Shown: positions 1 to 12,672 of the stretch, piece after piece | How the letters are laid out: each line of letters opens with the position of its first letter | How positions within the stretch are numbered: position 1 is the first letter of the stretch | Assembly (NCBI RefSeq): GCF_026151205.1 | Contig: NC_087077.1 | Location: forward strand, 13,118,983 to 13,182,982 | Direction: 5' to 3' | Length of the DNA stretch: 64,000 nt | From: Bolinopsis microptera | Lineage: Eukaryota > Ctenophora > Tentaculata > Lobata > Bolinopsidae | Program-made: the position numbers and the translations under genes | The notes under the pieces: generated by a model | The model's input: the letters and a program-made list of their open reading frames with translations, nothing else | Databases searched by the model: none | What the model was told of the DNA's origin: nothing

Positions 1-933
1 TAGTAGTGGTCGTGGCAGATCAACTGGATAAGGTAGTCAGAGGTTGTGGCGCATAAACCTGATAAATGGTAGTTTCAAGTGGAGTGGACGCATAACCTGA
101 TAAAATGTTAGTTCAGTGGTATGTCGCATAACCTGATAAAATGTTAGTTCAGTGGTAGTGCCGTCGTACCTGATAAATGTTAGTCTGTGGTAGTTGGCGC
201 ATAACCTGATAAATGTTTGTTCTAGTGGTAAGTGGCGGCATAAACTGGAATGTTAGTTCAGTGGTAGTTGGCGCGTAACCTGATACTTGTTAGTTCAGTG
301 GTAGTTGGCGCGTAACCATGATAAAATGTTTAGATTCAGTGGTGTGGCGCATACCTGACTAAATGTTTGTTCTGTGGTAGTGGGCATAACCTGATAAATG
401 TTAGTTCTGTTTGGTAGTGGTGCGTAACCTGATAAATGGTTAGTTCAGTTGGTGTGGCGCATAACCTGATAATAGGTTAGTTAAGTGGTAGGGCGCGTAA
501 TGATTAATGGTAGTTCAGTGGTATTGGCCGCGTAAACTGATAAATGTTAGTTCGTGGTAGTGCGATAACCTGATAATGTTAGTCTGTGGTAGTGGCGCTA
601 AACCTGATAAATGTTAGTTCAGAGTGGTAGAGGCGCATAACATGATAAATGTTAGTTCAGTGGTAGTGGCTGTGGCGCGTAATTGCATAAATGGTAGTTC
701 ATGTAGGTAGTGGCGCATAACCTGATATATGTTAGTTTCAGTGGTAGTGGGCATAACCTGATAAATGTTAGTCAGTGGTAGTGGCCGTTTGTACCTGATA
801 AATGGGTTAGTTCAGTGGTAGTGGCGTGTATGATAATGGTAGTTCCAGTGGTAGTGGGGCGCGTCGTAACTGATAAATGTTAGTTCAGTAGGTAGTGGCG
901 CATACCTGATAAATGTTAGTTCAGTTGCGTAGG
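1..933 (+). repeat. 36-bp minisatellite block 1 of the LINE array
   Basis: About 26 noisy copies of a 36-bp unit whose core reads TTAGTTCAGTGGTAGTGG followed by CGCATAACCTGATAAAT. The block starts at the window edge with the same TAG-rich leader that follows the RT stop in later units, so it is complete or nearly so. The period is a multiple of three, and one plus frame is free of stops in the consensus, encoding repeats of NLINVSSVVVAH. A variant unit with six extra bases (GGCTGTGGCGCG) sits near 670. Confidence 0.93.
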
Positions 934-2909
934 TAGGCTCTACTTCTCGCATTTTACTACCTGGAAAAGGAGAAAAAGAAAAGATGTAAAAATCTCAGGG
1001 ACTCCAAGTGTGAGATTGCCAGGCTGAAGCGAGGAATGTAGCTATAAAATACTCACTCAGAATGTACAGAAGGGAGACAACCGAATGGTGTTCACGAGGG
1101 CAAACAGAGCTAGGCGATGCTTAATCAAGACAGCAATGTGCACTCCTGCTGGAGGGGCATGGTCCGGGAACTGGAGGGAAGCAATGTTGGAGGGCTGACA
1201 TGCTTAAAAGAGTGGACCATTGATCAACAAGATCAAGGTAAAGCTCCATCATATTCTGCAAAATCAAGGTACTACTCACAACGGAAAGGGTTCAGAAATG
1301 GAAGACTATTTTGCATACTCTTCTGGCTCAAAACGACGGTAGAGAACGCGTGAAGAGGATATTGATCCAGTCCACGCACTCTGAATATCGGAAACAGAAC
1401 GTTTACGTTGGCATTGAGTACAGGAAAGCGTCAAAGTCGGCATTAAAGGAAGGGGAAAGCAATGGGTGACGACAAATAGCCCCGAAGTTCTTAAAACGAT
1501 GCGACCTTGATCAAATTGTCTTAGGACTTCTGTACAATGCTCTATTGAATTGTGAGAAAACCTGACCATTGGTCAACTTGCCTACATCTACCACTTCAAA
1601 GAAGGGCGACTTTAGCGGAACCAATGACCTATCGGGAATTAGCTTGTCATCAACTAGTTGCCAAGTCTCTAAAAAAGATGGTTCTAAAACGTTGAAGCCA
1701 GAAATCGAGACAATTCTGCGTAGAACGAATGGTTCAGACCAGGAGGTAACAATCAACAGATATTGGTACTGAGACGTCTTATAGAGAGGTGTCAAGAGTC
1801 GGGAAACTGCCAGCTGTTCCTGACTTCTATAGACTTTAAGAAGGCTTTCGACAGTGTTATACATCGTGGGAAAATGCTAAGATTCTAGAAGCTTTCGGCA
1901 TTCCAGTCAAATCGTTGCAGCTTTATACGGCTCATGTACGAGAGGACAATGGCAAAGTCCTAAACTCAGACGCGAGGTAAGGAAACTGAATTGTTCGAGA
2001 TACTTGCAGGTGTTTACAGGGTGATACTTAGCACCCTTACCTCTTGCAATTGTCATCGATAATGTATGAGGCAAGCATAGGCGATGATGCGGAGCGTCTT
2101 GGACTTCACCCTCGGATTAGTAGAAAACTGGCTGAAGAGTGGGCCATGCTCTTCACCGATGTGGGACTTTTGCGGAGTGAATAGTAACTTATTCTGATGG
2201 ACTTGACAAGGCTAACGAGTTACCTGCTCAGAGTGAATCGGCGGCAGCAAGCGTGACTACACATAACGAGGCAAGACCAAGGTTCTATGACACTGAATTT
2301 GGTGGATCGATTCTAGCGACCTACAAGTCGATCCGGGATGCCATAGAAAATGTAGATGATTTCATCTTCTTAGGCTCCTGGGATTGAGAGCACAGAATAG
2401 GGAGATAAGGGTTAGAATGGATAAAGCGAGGGGTGCCATAATAGACTGGAAGGTATCTGGAAATCCAAACTTCAAGAGCTAAAGATTAGATGTTCATAGC
2501 GGCTTGTGAATCGTATGCTTTCGGATCAGAAAACCGGACCACTGACAAAGGCTCAGAGGAGAAAGAAGTTGGACGGACATACACAAAAGATGTGGTTATG
2601 GTGCTGGGTATCTCATGGAGGACAAGGTCAGCAATATAACTTTGTATGGTAGCTCCCAAGGCTGGCTAAACAAGTTACGAAGAGGAGATTAAAACTGGCG
2701 GGACACTGCATCCGACATCCTGAGCTACTATGCCACGTGATTTAGTCTTAGGGAACCTCGCCACGGTTGAGCTCAGCAGGCCCGACCAAGACCAAAGATA
2801 CTTTGTCTATGTTATGATGAAGTTGGACAAACTCTAAAGAGGGAATTGCGAACCCTGATGGCGGGACAGGGATATATGGAGGGGGTTTTCTGGCGTAGAT
2901 CGGACTTAG
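934..2909 (+). mobile_element. LINE reverse transcriptase, array copy 1 (no endonuclease)
   Basis: RT part of an APE-type non-LTR retrotransposon, identified from the consensus of all copies. The order is a basic start (FYYLKRRKRK), a linker with a helical region, the RT fingers and palm (GFRPGRSTTQQI, FIDFKKAFDSVHRG, GVLQGDTLAPYLF), the catalytic box DFADDIALIS, a thumb region with LLYGSETWTLTK, and a C-terminal AGHCIRHPE motif. It ends at a TAG stop at 2907. The enzyme would copy its RNA into DNA at a nicked target. This copy has many one-base indels, and the FADD box near 2155-2185 is unreadable. No endonuclease lies upstream, only the minisatellite. RTE/CR1-like affinity is likely; the clade needs a tree. 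Confidence 0.9.
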
Positions 2910-3845
2910 CTCCGACATAGTAGTAGTAGTGGTCGTGGCAGATAACTGATAATGTAGTTCAGAAGGTAGTTGGCTGCATACTGATAAATGGTGTACAGTG
3001 GTAGTGACGCATAAATGATAAATGTTAGTCAGTGGTAGTGCGCATAACCTGATAAATGTTAGTTCAGTAGGTAGTGGCGCGTAAACTGATTAAATGTTAG
3101 TACAGTGTAGTGGCGCATACCTGATAAATGTTAGTTCAGTGGTAGGGGATAACCTGAGAAATGTTAGTTCAGTGGTAGTGGCGAGTATCTGATAAATGTT
3201 TGTTCAGTGGTTTAGTGGCGCGTAACCTGATTAAATGTTAGTTCTGTTGTAGTGGAGCATAAACCTGATAAATGTTAGTTCCCGTAGGGTAGTGGCCGCA
3301 TAAACCTGATAATGTTAGTCAGTGGTTAGTGGTAAGCGTAACTGATAAATGTTAGTTCAGGTGGTAGTGGCGCATAACCTGATAATGTTAGTTCAGTGGT
3401 AGTGGCGCGTAACCTGATTAATGTTAGTTCAGTGGTGTGGCGGCGTAACCTGATTAATTGTGAGTTCTCAGTGGTAGTGGCGCATAACCTGATAAATGTT
3501 AGTTCAGTGGGATTCGTGGCGCATAACTGTTAAATGTTAGTTCAGTGGTAGTGGCGCATAACTGATAAATGTTAGTTCAGTGGTAGTGGCTGTGGCGCGT
3601 AACCTGATAAATGGTAGATCAGTGTAGTGGCGCAATAACTGATAAATGTTAGTCTGTGGTAGTGGCGCATAACCTGAAAATGTTAGTTCAAGTGGTTGTG
3701 GCGTGTAACCTGATACAATGGTAGTTCAGTGGTAGTGGACGTGTTGTAACCTGAATATTGGTGTCAGTGGTAGTGGCGCGTAACTGATAAATGTTAGTTC
3801 AGTGTAGTGGGCGCAACCCTGATAAATGTATAGTTTCAGTGGTAG
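2910..3845 (+). repeat. 36-bp minisatellite block 2
   Basis: Begins with a short TAG run directly after the RT stop of copy 1, then about 26 units to the start of RT copy 2. The six-base-longer variant unit is near 3590, at the same offset as in block 1. Confidence 0.93.
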
Positions 3846-5426
3846 TAGGACAACTTCTCGAACGTTTTTACTACTGAAAATGGAGAAAAGAAAGAGGTAA
3901 ATCTCAGCGACTCCCAAGTGTTGAGATTGCCAGGCTGAAGCTGAGGGAATGTAGCATAAAATACCACTCAGGATGCTACAGAAGACAACGAAATAGCCGT
4001 CATGAGGGCAAACAGAAAGCTAGGGATGCTTTTCAAGCAGCCAAAAGAGCACCTGCTGGAGGGGCAGGTCCGGGACTGGAGGAAGCAAGTTGGCAGGGCA
4101 GACAATGTAAAAGGCTGGACCATGATCACAAGATACAGGTAAAGCTCCATCATATACTGGAAAATCCAGGGAAATCTACAAGGAAAGGGTTCAGAAATGG
4201 AAGGACTATTTTGCTACTCTTCTCGGCTCACCACCGACGGTAGGAACCGGAAGAGGATATTGATCCAGTCCACCACCTCATGAATATCGGAACAGAACGT
4301 TTTCGTTTTGGTAATGAGTCAAGAAAAGCAAAGTCCAGCATAAAGGAAGGGGAAAGCATGGGGGTGTCGACAACATAGCCCCCGAAGTCTTATACGATGC
4401 GACTTGATCCAAATTGTCTTAGACTTTCTGCTGTAAACAATGCTCTATAGAAAGGTGAGAAAACCAGACCAATGGTCAACTGCCAACATCCATACCAATT
4501 CAAAGAGGGTCGACTTAGCGAACCAATGAACTTCGGGGAATAAGCTTGTCATCCCTCTAGTTGCCAAGTCTCTAAACAAGGGCGTTCTAACCGGTTTGAA
4601 GCCAGAAATCGAGACAATTCTGGTAGAAACCAGAATCGATTCAGGTCAGGAAGGTCAAAAACTCAACAGATATTGTACTGAGACAGTCTTATGGAGGGTG
4701 TCATGAGTCGGATAACTCTGCAGTGTTCTGACATTTATAGACTTTAAGACGGCTTTTTCGACAGTGTACTCGGTGGGAAAATGGCTAAAGATTCTAGAAG
4801 CGTACGGCATTCCAGGTCAAAATCGTGCTAGCTTATTCGGCTCTGTAGAGTAGCAATGGCCAAAGTCCTAACTCCTGACGGAGAAATGTATTGTTCGAGA
4901 TACTTGCAGGTGTGTACAGGGTGATACCTTTGCACCTTACCTCTTTGCAATTAGTCTCGACTACTGTATGAGGCAAGCCATAGGCGATGATGCGTGAGCA
5001 GACTTGGACTCACCTCGAAGTAGAAAAGCTGAAGAGTGGGGCCAAAGATTCATCAACTCGATGGGACTTTGCAGATGATTTAGGCACTTTATCTGAGGAC
5101 TTGGTCAAGGTAACGAGTTCCTGCTCTGAGTAGAATCGCGCAGAAGCGCTCCCCCCCCCCCCTAAGGGACTACTCATAATCGAAGGCTAAGACAAGGTCA
5201 TGACACTGAATATGGAGGATCGATCTAGCGACCTAAAAAGTCGATCAAGGGGAAGCCATAAGAAAATGTTGATTGATTTATCTACTTAGGCTCCCTGGAA
5301 TTGAGAGCACAGATAGGGAGCTTGTAAGGATGTTAGTAAAGGAAATGGCGTGGGGTTTGCCCTCCTACTTAGACTGAAGGATATCTGGAAATCAAACTCT
5401 CAAAAGAGCCTTAAGATTAGCTTGTT

Positions 5427-5457
<31 letters not shown>

Positions 5458-5882
5458 GTTAGCGGCTTGTGAATCTGTCTGCTTACGGTTCAGAAACCTG
5501 GGGGACACCTGACAAAAGGCTTCTAGAGAATAAGTTTGGACGGGATTACACAAGATGTTGGTTTGGGTGATGGGTATCTCATGGAAGGACTAGGTCAGCA
5601 ATATATACCTTATGGTATGGTTGCCTCCAAAGGTGTCAGAAAAAGTACGAAAGCAGGAGATTATAAAAAATGGCGGACACTGCATCGACATCTGAAGCTT
5701 ACTTGCCAGTGATTTTAGTTTTTATGGGAACCTACGCACGGTAGAGCACGAGCAAGGCGACAAAGACAAGCTATTGTCTATGTTAACTGAGGAAGTTGGG
5801 AAACAAACTCCAAAGAGGAACTGCGAACCCGATGCGGGACGGGATATATGGAGGGGGTTTTCTGGCGTGATCGGGATTTGCT
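3846..5882 (+). mobile_element. LINE reverse transcriptase, array copy 2
   Basis: Same extent as copy 1, broken in every frame. Two homopolymers absent from other copies interrupt it: C12 at 5151-5162 after the FADD region, and T29 at 5429-5457 inside the thumb region between bases that are adjacent elsewhere (GTTCAT and AGCGGC). The terminal TAG is not readable (ATTTGC where others have CTTAGC). The long homopolymers look more like assembly artefacts than insertions, since there is no target-site duplication. Confidence 0.9.
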
Positions 5883-6829
5883 CCTACATAGTTGTAGTAG
5901 TGTTATGGCAGATATCCTGATAAATGGTCGTTCTGAGGTAGTGGCGCATATCCTGATAAATGGTAGTTCAGTGGTAGTAGTGGACGCATAACCTGATTAA
6001 TTGTTAGTTCAGTGGTTAGTGTCGCTTACCTGGAAAAATGGTTAGTTCAGTGGTTGTGGCGCGTAACCTGATTAAATGTTAGTTCAGTTGTAGTGGCGCA
6101 TAACCGGATAAATGTTAGATCAGTGGTAGTGGTGCATAAACTGATAAAAGTTAGTTTAGTGGTTGTGGCTGCGTAAACCTGATAAATGTTAGTTCAGTGG
6201 TAGTGGCGCGTAACCTGATAAATGTTAGTCTGTCGGTAGTGGCGCATAACATGATTAATTGTTATGATCAGTGGTCGTTAGTGGGCTTAACTTGATATGT
6301 TAGTTCAGTGGTAGTGTGTGGTAACCTGATAAATGTAAGATCGTGGTAGTGCGCATACCTGATTAAATGTTAGTAGTTCAGTGGTTAGTGGCGCGTACCT
6401 GATTAATGTTAGTTCAGTGGTAGTGGCGGTAACCTGATAAATGTTAGTTCTGTTGGTAGTGGCGATAACCTGATAAATGTTAGTTCATTGGTAGTGGTCG
6501 CATAACATGATAAATGTTAGTTCGATGGTAGTGGCGCAATAACGATAAATGTTAGTTCGTGGTAGTGGCTGTGGCCGCGAAACCTGAAAATTGGTAGTTC
6601 GTGGTAGTGCGCATAAACCTGATAAAGGTTAGTTCAGTGGTAGTGGCGCATAACCCTGATAAAATGTTAGTTGCAAGTGGTAGTGGCGTGTATCTGATAA
6701 ATGGTTAGTTCAGTGGTAGTGGCGTGTAACTGATTAAATGGTTAGTTCAGTGGTTAGTGGCGCGTAACCTGATAAATGTTAGTTCAGTGGTAGTGGCGCA
6801 TAACCTGATAAATGTTAGTTCAGTGGTAG
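5883..6829 (+). repeat. 36-bp minisatellite block 3
   Basis: About 26 units. The variant with the GGCTGTGG insertion is near 6567. The last two units (6757-6829) are clean and read NLINVSSVVV in frame into the next RT copy. Confidence 0.93.
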
Positions 6830-8828
6830 TAGGACAATCTTCTTCGAACTTTTACTACCTGAAAAAGGAGAAAAAAGAAAAGATGATTAAAATATCAGCG
6901 ACTCGCAAGTGTGAGATTGCCAGGTGTAATGTGAGGGAATTGTAGCATAAAATACCACTCAGATGCTACTGAAGACATAACCGAATAGCTGTTCAGAGTG
7001 GCAACAGAAGTAGGCGATGCTTATCAAGCAGCCAAAGAGCACCTGCTGGAGGGGCAGGTCGGGAACTGCGAGGGAAGCAAGTTGGCAGGGCAGACATGCT
7101 TAAATGTGGACCATGATCAACAAATCACAGGTAAAGCTCCATCATAATACTGGCAAATCAAAGGGAACTCACCACGGAAAGGGTCAGAAATGGAAGGGAT
7201 ATTTTGCTACTCTTCTCGGCTCACCACCGACGGTAGAGTACGCGGAAGAGGTTATGATCCAGTCCACCACCTCTGATTATCGGAACAGAACCGTTTACGT
7301 TGGATGAGTACAGGAAAGCAAGATGTCCAGCATAAGAGGGAAAGCATGGGGTGTCGACAAACATAGCCCCAGAAGTCTTAAACGATGCGACTTGGATCAA
7401 ATTGTCCTTAGACTTCTTGTTAACAATGTTTATTGAAAGGTGAGAACCAGATCAATGGTCAAATGCCAACTTCATACCAATTCCCAAAGAAGGGCGACTT
7501 AGCGAACCAGTGAAACTATCGGCGGTATAAGCTTGTCATCCCTAGTTGCCCAGTTCTAAACATGTGGTTCTAAACCGGTTGAAGCCAGAATTCGAGGACA
7601 ATTCTGGTAGTAGAAACCTCAGAATGGTTTCAGACCAGGAGGTAACAACTCAACAGATATAGGTACTGCGAGGTCTTATAGAGGATGTCACGAGTCGGAA
7701 ACTGCCAGCTGTTTGAATTTTATAGTCTTTAAGAAGGCTTTCGACAGTGTACAATCGTGGGGAAATGCTAAAGATTTCTAGAAGCTTACGGCATTCCAGT
7801 CAAAATTCGTGCAGGCTTATACGGCTCATGTACGAGATAGACAATGGCCATAGTCTAAACTCAGCGGAAGAAACTGAATTGTTCGAGTATACTGCAGGTG
7901 TTGGTGTTACAGGGGTGATTACCTTAGGCACCTTACCATCTTTGCAATAGTCATTCGACTTTTGTATGAGGAAAGCCATAGGCGATGATGCGGAGGACTT
8001 GGACTCTCCCTCGAAAGTAGAAAAAGAAAGAAGAGTGGGGCCCAAGATCATCACCGATTGTGGGACTTTTGCAGATGATATAGACTTATATCTGTAGGAC
8101 ATGGACAGCTAACGAGTTCCTGCTCAGAGTATAGAATCGCGGCAGCAAGGTGGGACTACACATAACGAAGGCAAGTCCAAGGTCATGACAACTGAATATG
8201 GAGGATCTGATCTAGCGACTACCAAAGTCGATCGGGGAAGCCATTCAGAAATGTAGATGATTTCATCCTACACTAGGCTCTGGTTTTGAGAGCACAGATA
8301 GGGAGTAGCTAGGGGTAGAAAGGGAAATGGGCGTGGGGTGCCCTACCATAGACTGAAGGTATTCTGGGAGATCCAAACTCTCAAAGAGCTACTAAGTTTA
8401 GATAGTTCATAGCGGCTTTGTGTTCAGTACTGCTCTACGGATCAGAACTCCTGGACACTGACAAAGGTCAAGAAGAAAAGTTTGGACGGACTTACACAAA
8501 GTTGTTGCGCGTATGGTGCTGGGTATCTCATGAAAGATGAATTGGTCAGCAATTTAACTTTGGATGGTAGCCTCCAGGTGTCAAACAAGTTTCCGAAGCA
8601 GTGAGATTAAAAATGGCGGGACACTTGCATCCGACTCCTGAGCTATTGCAGTGATTTATGTCTTATGGGACCCTACGCACGGTAGAGGCACAGCTAGGCC
8701 GACAGACTAAGCGGGGGAGGGTACTTGTCATGTGACTGTAGGAAGTTGGGACAAACTCTAAAGAGAATGCGAACCTTGATGCGGGACAGGGTTATATGGA
8801 GGGGGTTTTCTGCGTAGATCGGGATTAG
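6830..8828 (+). mobile_element. LINE reverse transcriptase, array copy 3
   Basis: The junction is well preserved: an uninterrupted frame at 6757-6945 begins in the minisatellite (NLINVSSVVVAH) and continues through FYYLKKEKKEK into the linker. The FADD codons (TTTGCAGATGAT) are at about 8068-8079 but out of frame with upstream palm sequence because of single-base indels. The TAG stop is at 8826-8828. Confidence 0.9.
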
Positions 8829-9765
8829 CTCCGACTTAGTAGTAGTTGTGGTAGTGGCCGATAACCTGATAAATGGTAGTTCAGAGTTGAGTGGTCGGCA
8901 TAACTGATTAATGGAGTTCAGTGGTAGTGAGCATAACCTGTTAAATGTTAGTTCAGTGGGTAGTGTCGCATACCTGATAAATGTTAGTTCAGTGTAGTGG
9001 CGCGTACCTGATAAATGTTAGTTCAGTGGTAGTGGCGCATAACCTGATTAATGTTTAGTCTCAGTTGGTAGTGGCGCATAACCTGATTAATGTTAGTTCT
9101 CAGTGGTTGTGGCGGTAACCTGATAATGTTAGTTCAGGGGTAGTGGCGCGTAACCTGATAAATGTTAGTTCAGTGGTAGTGGGCGCATAACCTGATAAAT
9201 GTTTGTTCAGTGGTTGTGGGCCGCATAACATGATAATTGTTAGTTCAGTGGTAGTGGTGCTTAACACTGATAATGTTTAGTTCTGTGGTAGTGGCGACTA
9301 ACCTGATTAATGTTAGTTCAGTTGGAAGTGGACGCGTACCTGATTAATGTTAGTTCATTGTAGTGGGCGCGTAACTGATAAATGTTAGTTCCTGTGTAGT
9401 GGCATAACCTGATAAATGTTAGTTCGTGGTAGTGGCGATAACTGATAATTGTTAGTTCAGTGGTCAGTGGCGCTAACTGATGAATGGTAGTTCAGTGGTA
9501 GTGGCTGTGGCGCAGTAACCTGATAAATGGTAGTTCAGTGGTAGTGGCGATAACCTGATAAATGTTAGTTCAGTGGTTTATATTGGCGCAATAACTGAAT
9601 AAATGATATAGTTCAAGTGGTAGTGGCGTTTGTAACTGATAAATGGTAGTCAGTGGTAGTGGGTGTACCTGATAAATGGTAGTTCAGTGGTAGTGGCGGT
9701 AACCTGATAAATGTTAGTCAGATGGTAGTGGCGCATAACTGCTAAATGTTAGGTTCAGTGGTAGT
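8829..9765 (+). repeat. 36-bp minisatellite block 4
   Basis: About 26 units between RT copies 3 and 4. The longer variant unit is near 9500, again about 670 bases into the block. Confidence 0.93.
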
Positions 9766-11731
9766 TAGGATCAACTTCTCGACTTTTACTACCTGAAAAG
9801 GAGAAAAGAAAAGATGTTAAAATATCTCAGCGAATCCAAGTGTTGAGATTGCCAGGCTGAAGCTCGAGGGATTGTAGCTTAAAATACCCCTCAGATGCTA
9901 CAGAAGACAACCGAATAGACTGTTCAAGAGGGCAAACAGAAGTTGGCGATGATTATCAAGCAGCCCAAAGAGCACCTGCTGGAAGGGTCAGGTCGGGACT
10001 GGAGGCGAGCATGTTGGCAGGGCAGACATGTAAAGCTGGACTTGCTCAACAGATCACAGGGAAAGCTTCATCATATACGGGCAAAATCAAGGGAAAACTC
10101 ACCAACGGAAGGGTTCAGAAATGGAAGGCTATTTTGTAATCTTCGGCTCCCATCGACGGTAGTGAACGCGGAAGAGGATATTGATCAGTACACACCCCAG
10201 CTCTGAATTATCGAAACGACCGTTTACGTTGGATGAGTACAGGGAAAGCAAAGTCCGCATAAAGGAGGGAAAGCATGGCGGTGACGACAACATAGCCCCA
10301 GAGTCTTAAACGATGCGATCTTGAGTCAAATTGTTCGGACTTCTGTAACAATGCTCTAGTTGAAGAAATGTGAGAAACCTGCCAGGGTGTCAACTGCCTA
10401 ACATCTATCCAATTCAAAGAAGGCGACCTTTAGCGAACCAAATGAACTATCGTGGGAATAGCTTGTCATCCTAGTTGCCTCAAGTCTCTAAACAAGATGG
10501 TTCTAACCGGTTTTGAAGCCAAGAAAGCGAGACGATTCTGCGTAGATCGAAAACAGAATGGATTCAGACGGAAGGTCAACAACTCAACAGATATAGGTAC
10601 TGGAGTCTTATAGAGGGTGTCAAGAGTCGGAGAAACTGCAGCTAGATTGACATGTTTATAGACTGTTAAGAAAGGCTTGCGACAGTGTAATCGTGGAAAT
10701 TGCTAAAGATTTCTAGAAGCTTACGGAATCCAGTCAATATCGTGCAGCTTATACGGCTCTTGTAATAGGAAGACAATGGCCAAAGTCTAACTCCGGACGG
10801 AGAAACTGAATTGTTCGAGATACTTGCAGGTGTGTTACAGGGTGATACTTAGCACCTTACCTTTTGAATAGTCATCGACTACTGTATGAGGAAGCCATAG
10901 GCGATGAGCGGGAGCGACTTGGACTCTCGAACGTAGAAATAGCAGATGAGTGGGGGCCCATGATCATCACGATGTGGACTTTGCAGATGATATAGCACTT
11001 ATATCTGAGGACATGGACAAGGCTAACGGGAGTCCTGCTCAGAGTAGGAATCGGCGGCTGCAAGCGTGGGACTACACATAAACGAGGCAAGACCAAGGTC
11101 ATGACACATGATATGGAGGATCGATCTAGCGTCCAACAAAGTCGATCCGGGGAAGCCATAGAAAATGTAGATGATTCATTCTACTTAGGCTCATGATTGG
11201 AGAGCACGATAGGGAGTTAAGGGGTTTAGAAATGCGGAAAAAGCGTGGGGGTGCCCTACATAGACTGAAGGTTATCTGGAGAATCCAAACTCTCAAAGAG
11301 CTAAAAGATTAGATTGTTCATTAAGCGGCTTAGTGAATCAGTACTGCTCTACGGTTCAGAACTGGACACTGACCAAAGCTCAAGAGAAAAGTTTGGACGG
11401 GGACATACACATAGATGTTCTTGCGTATGTTGGGGTATCTCAGGAAGGACTAGGTCAGATATAACTTTGTTTGGTAGCCTCCAAGGCTGTCAAACAAGTT
11501 ACGAAGCAGGAGATTAAAAATGGGGGGAACATGCATCCGCATCTGAGCTACTTGACCAGTGATTAGTTCTTATGGGAAACCTACGCACGTAGAGACAAGC
11601 AAAGGCGAACAAGACAGAGCTACTTGTCTATGTTACTGAAGAAGTTGGGGGACATACTCTAAAGAGAACTGCGAAACCCCGATGCGGGTCAGGGATTTAT
11701 GGAGGGGGGTTTTCTGGTAGATCGGACTTAG
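9766..11731 (+). mobile_element. LINE reverse transcriptase, array copy 4
   Basis: Full-length array-type RT copy without long homopolymer inserts. The FADD codons are intact at 10,980-10,991 and the TAG stop is at 11,729-11,731. Indels keep any frame below about 90 codons. Confidence 0.9.
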
Positions 11732-12672
11732 CTCCGACTCGTAGTAGTAGTGGTAGTGGCTGATAACTGATAAATGGTGTCAGAGGTAGTGGCGCATAAC
11801 CTGATAAAATGGTTAGTTCAGGTAGAGAAGCATAAACCTGATAGATGTTAGTTCAGTGGTAGTGTCGCATAACTGATAAAATGTTAGTTAGTGGTAGTGG
11901 CGCGTTAACCTGTATTTGTTAGTTTCGTGGAGTGGCGCAAAACCTGATAAATGTTTGTCAGTGTAGTGGCGAATAACCTGATAAATTGGGTTTAGTTCAG
12001 TGTAGTGGCTGCGTAACTTGATAAATGTTAGTTCAGTTGGTAGTGGCGCGTACCTGATAAATGTAGTTCAGTGGTGTGGCGCATAACTGATAAAGGTTGT
12101 TCAGTGGTAGTGGCGCAGAACCTGAGAAATGTTAGTTCAGTGGGAGTGGTGCGTAACCTAGATAAATGTTAGTTCAGTGGTAGTGCGCTTAACACTGTAA
12201 ATGTTAGTTCAGTGGTAGTGGCGCGTAACATGATTAATTTAGTTCATTGGTAGTGGCGCGTCGTTACCTGATTACATGTTGAGTCAGTGGTAGTGGCGCA
12301 TAACCTGTTAAATGTTAGTTCAGTGGTAGTGGCGCATCGCAAAACCTGATAAATGTTTGCTTTTCAGTGGTTGTGGCGCAAAAACTGATTAATGTTAGTC
12401 CAGTGCTAGTGGCTGTGGCGTAACCTGATATATGGTAGTTCAGTGGTAGTGGCGATAACCTGATAAATGTTAGTTCAGTGGTAGTGGCGCATAACCTGAT
12501 AAAATGTTAGTCAGTGGTTAGTGGAGTGTACATAGATATATGGTTTTTGTTCAGTGGTAGTGGCCGTTTTGTTTATCAGATAAATGGTGTTCAGTGGTAG
12601 TGGCGCGTAACCTGATAACATGTTAGTTCTCAGTGGTAGTGCGCAAAACTGATAATTGTTGTTCAGTGGTAG
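11732..12672 (+). repeat. 36-bp minisatellite block 5
   Basis: About 26 units. The longer variant unit is near 12,410. Confidence 0.93.

Noticed and set aside
1-933. CRISPR array (36-bp period)
   Set aside because: The copies abut with no spacers, the context is animal DNA, and no cas genes are present.
1-933. tRNA genes from the TAGTTCAGTGGTAG motif
   Set aside because: No acceptor stem, T-arm or B box, and the D-stem does not pair.
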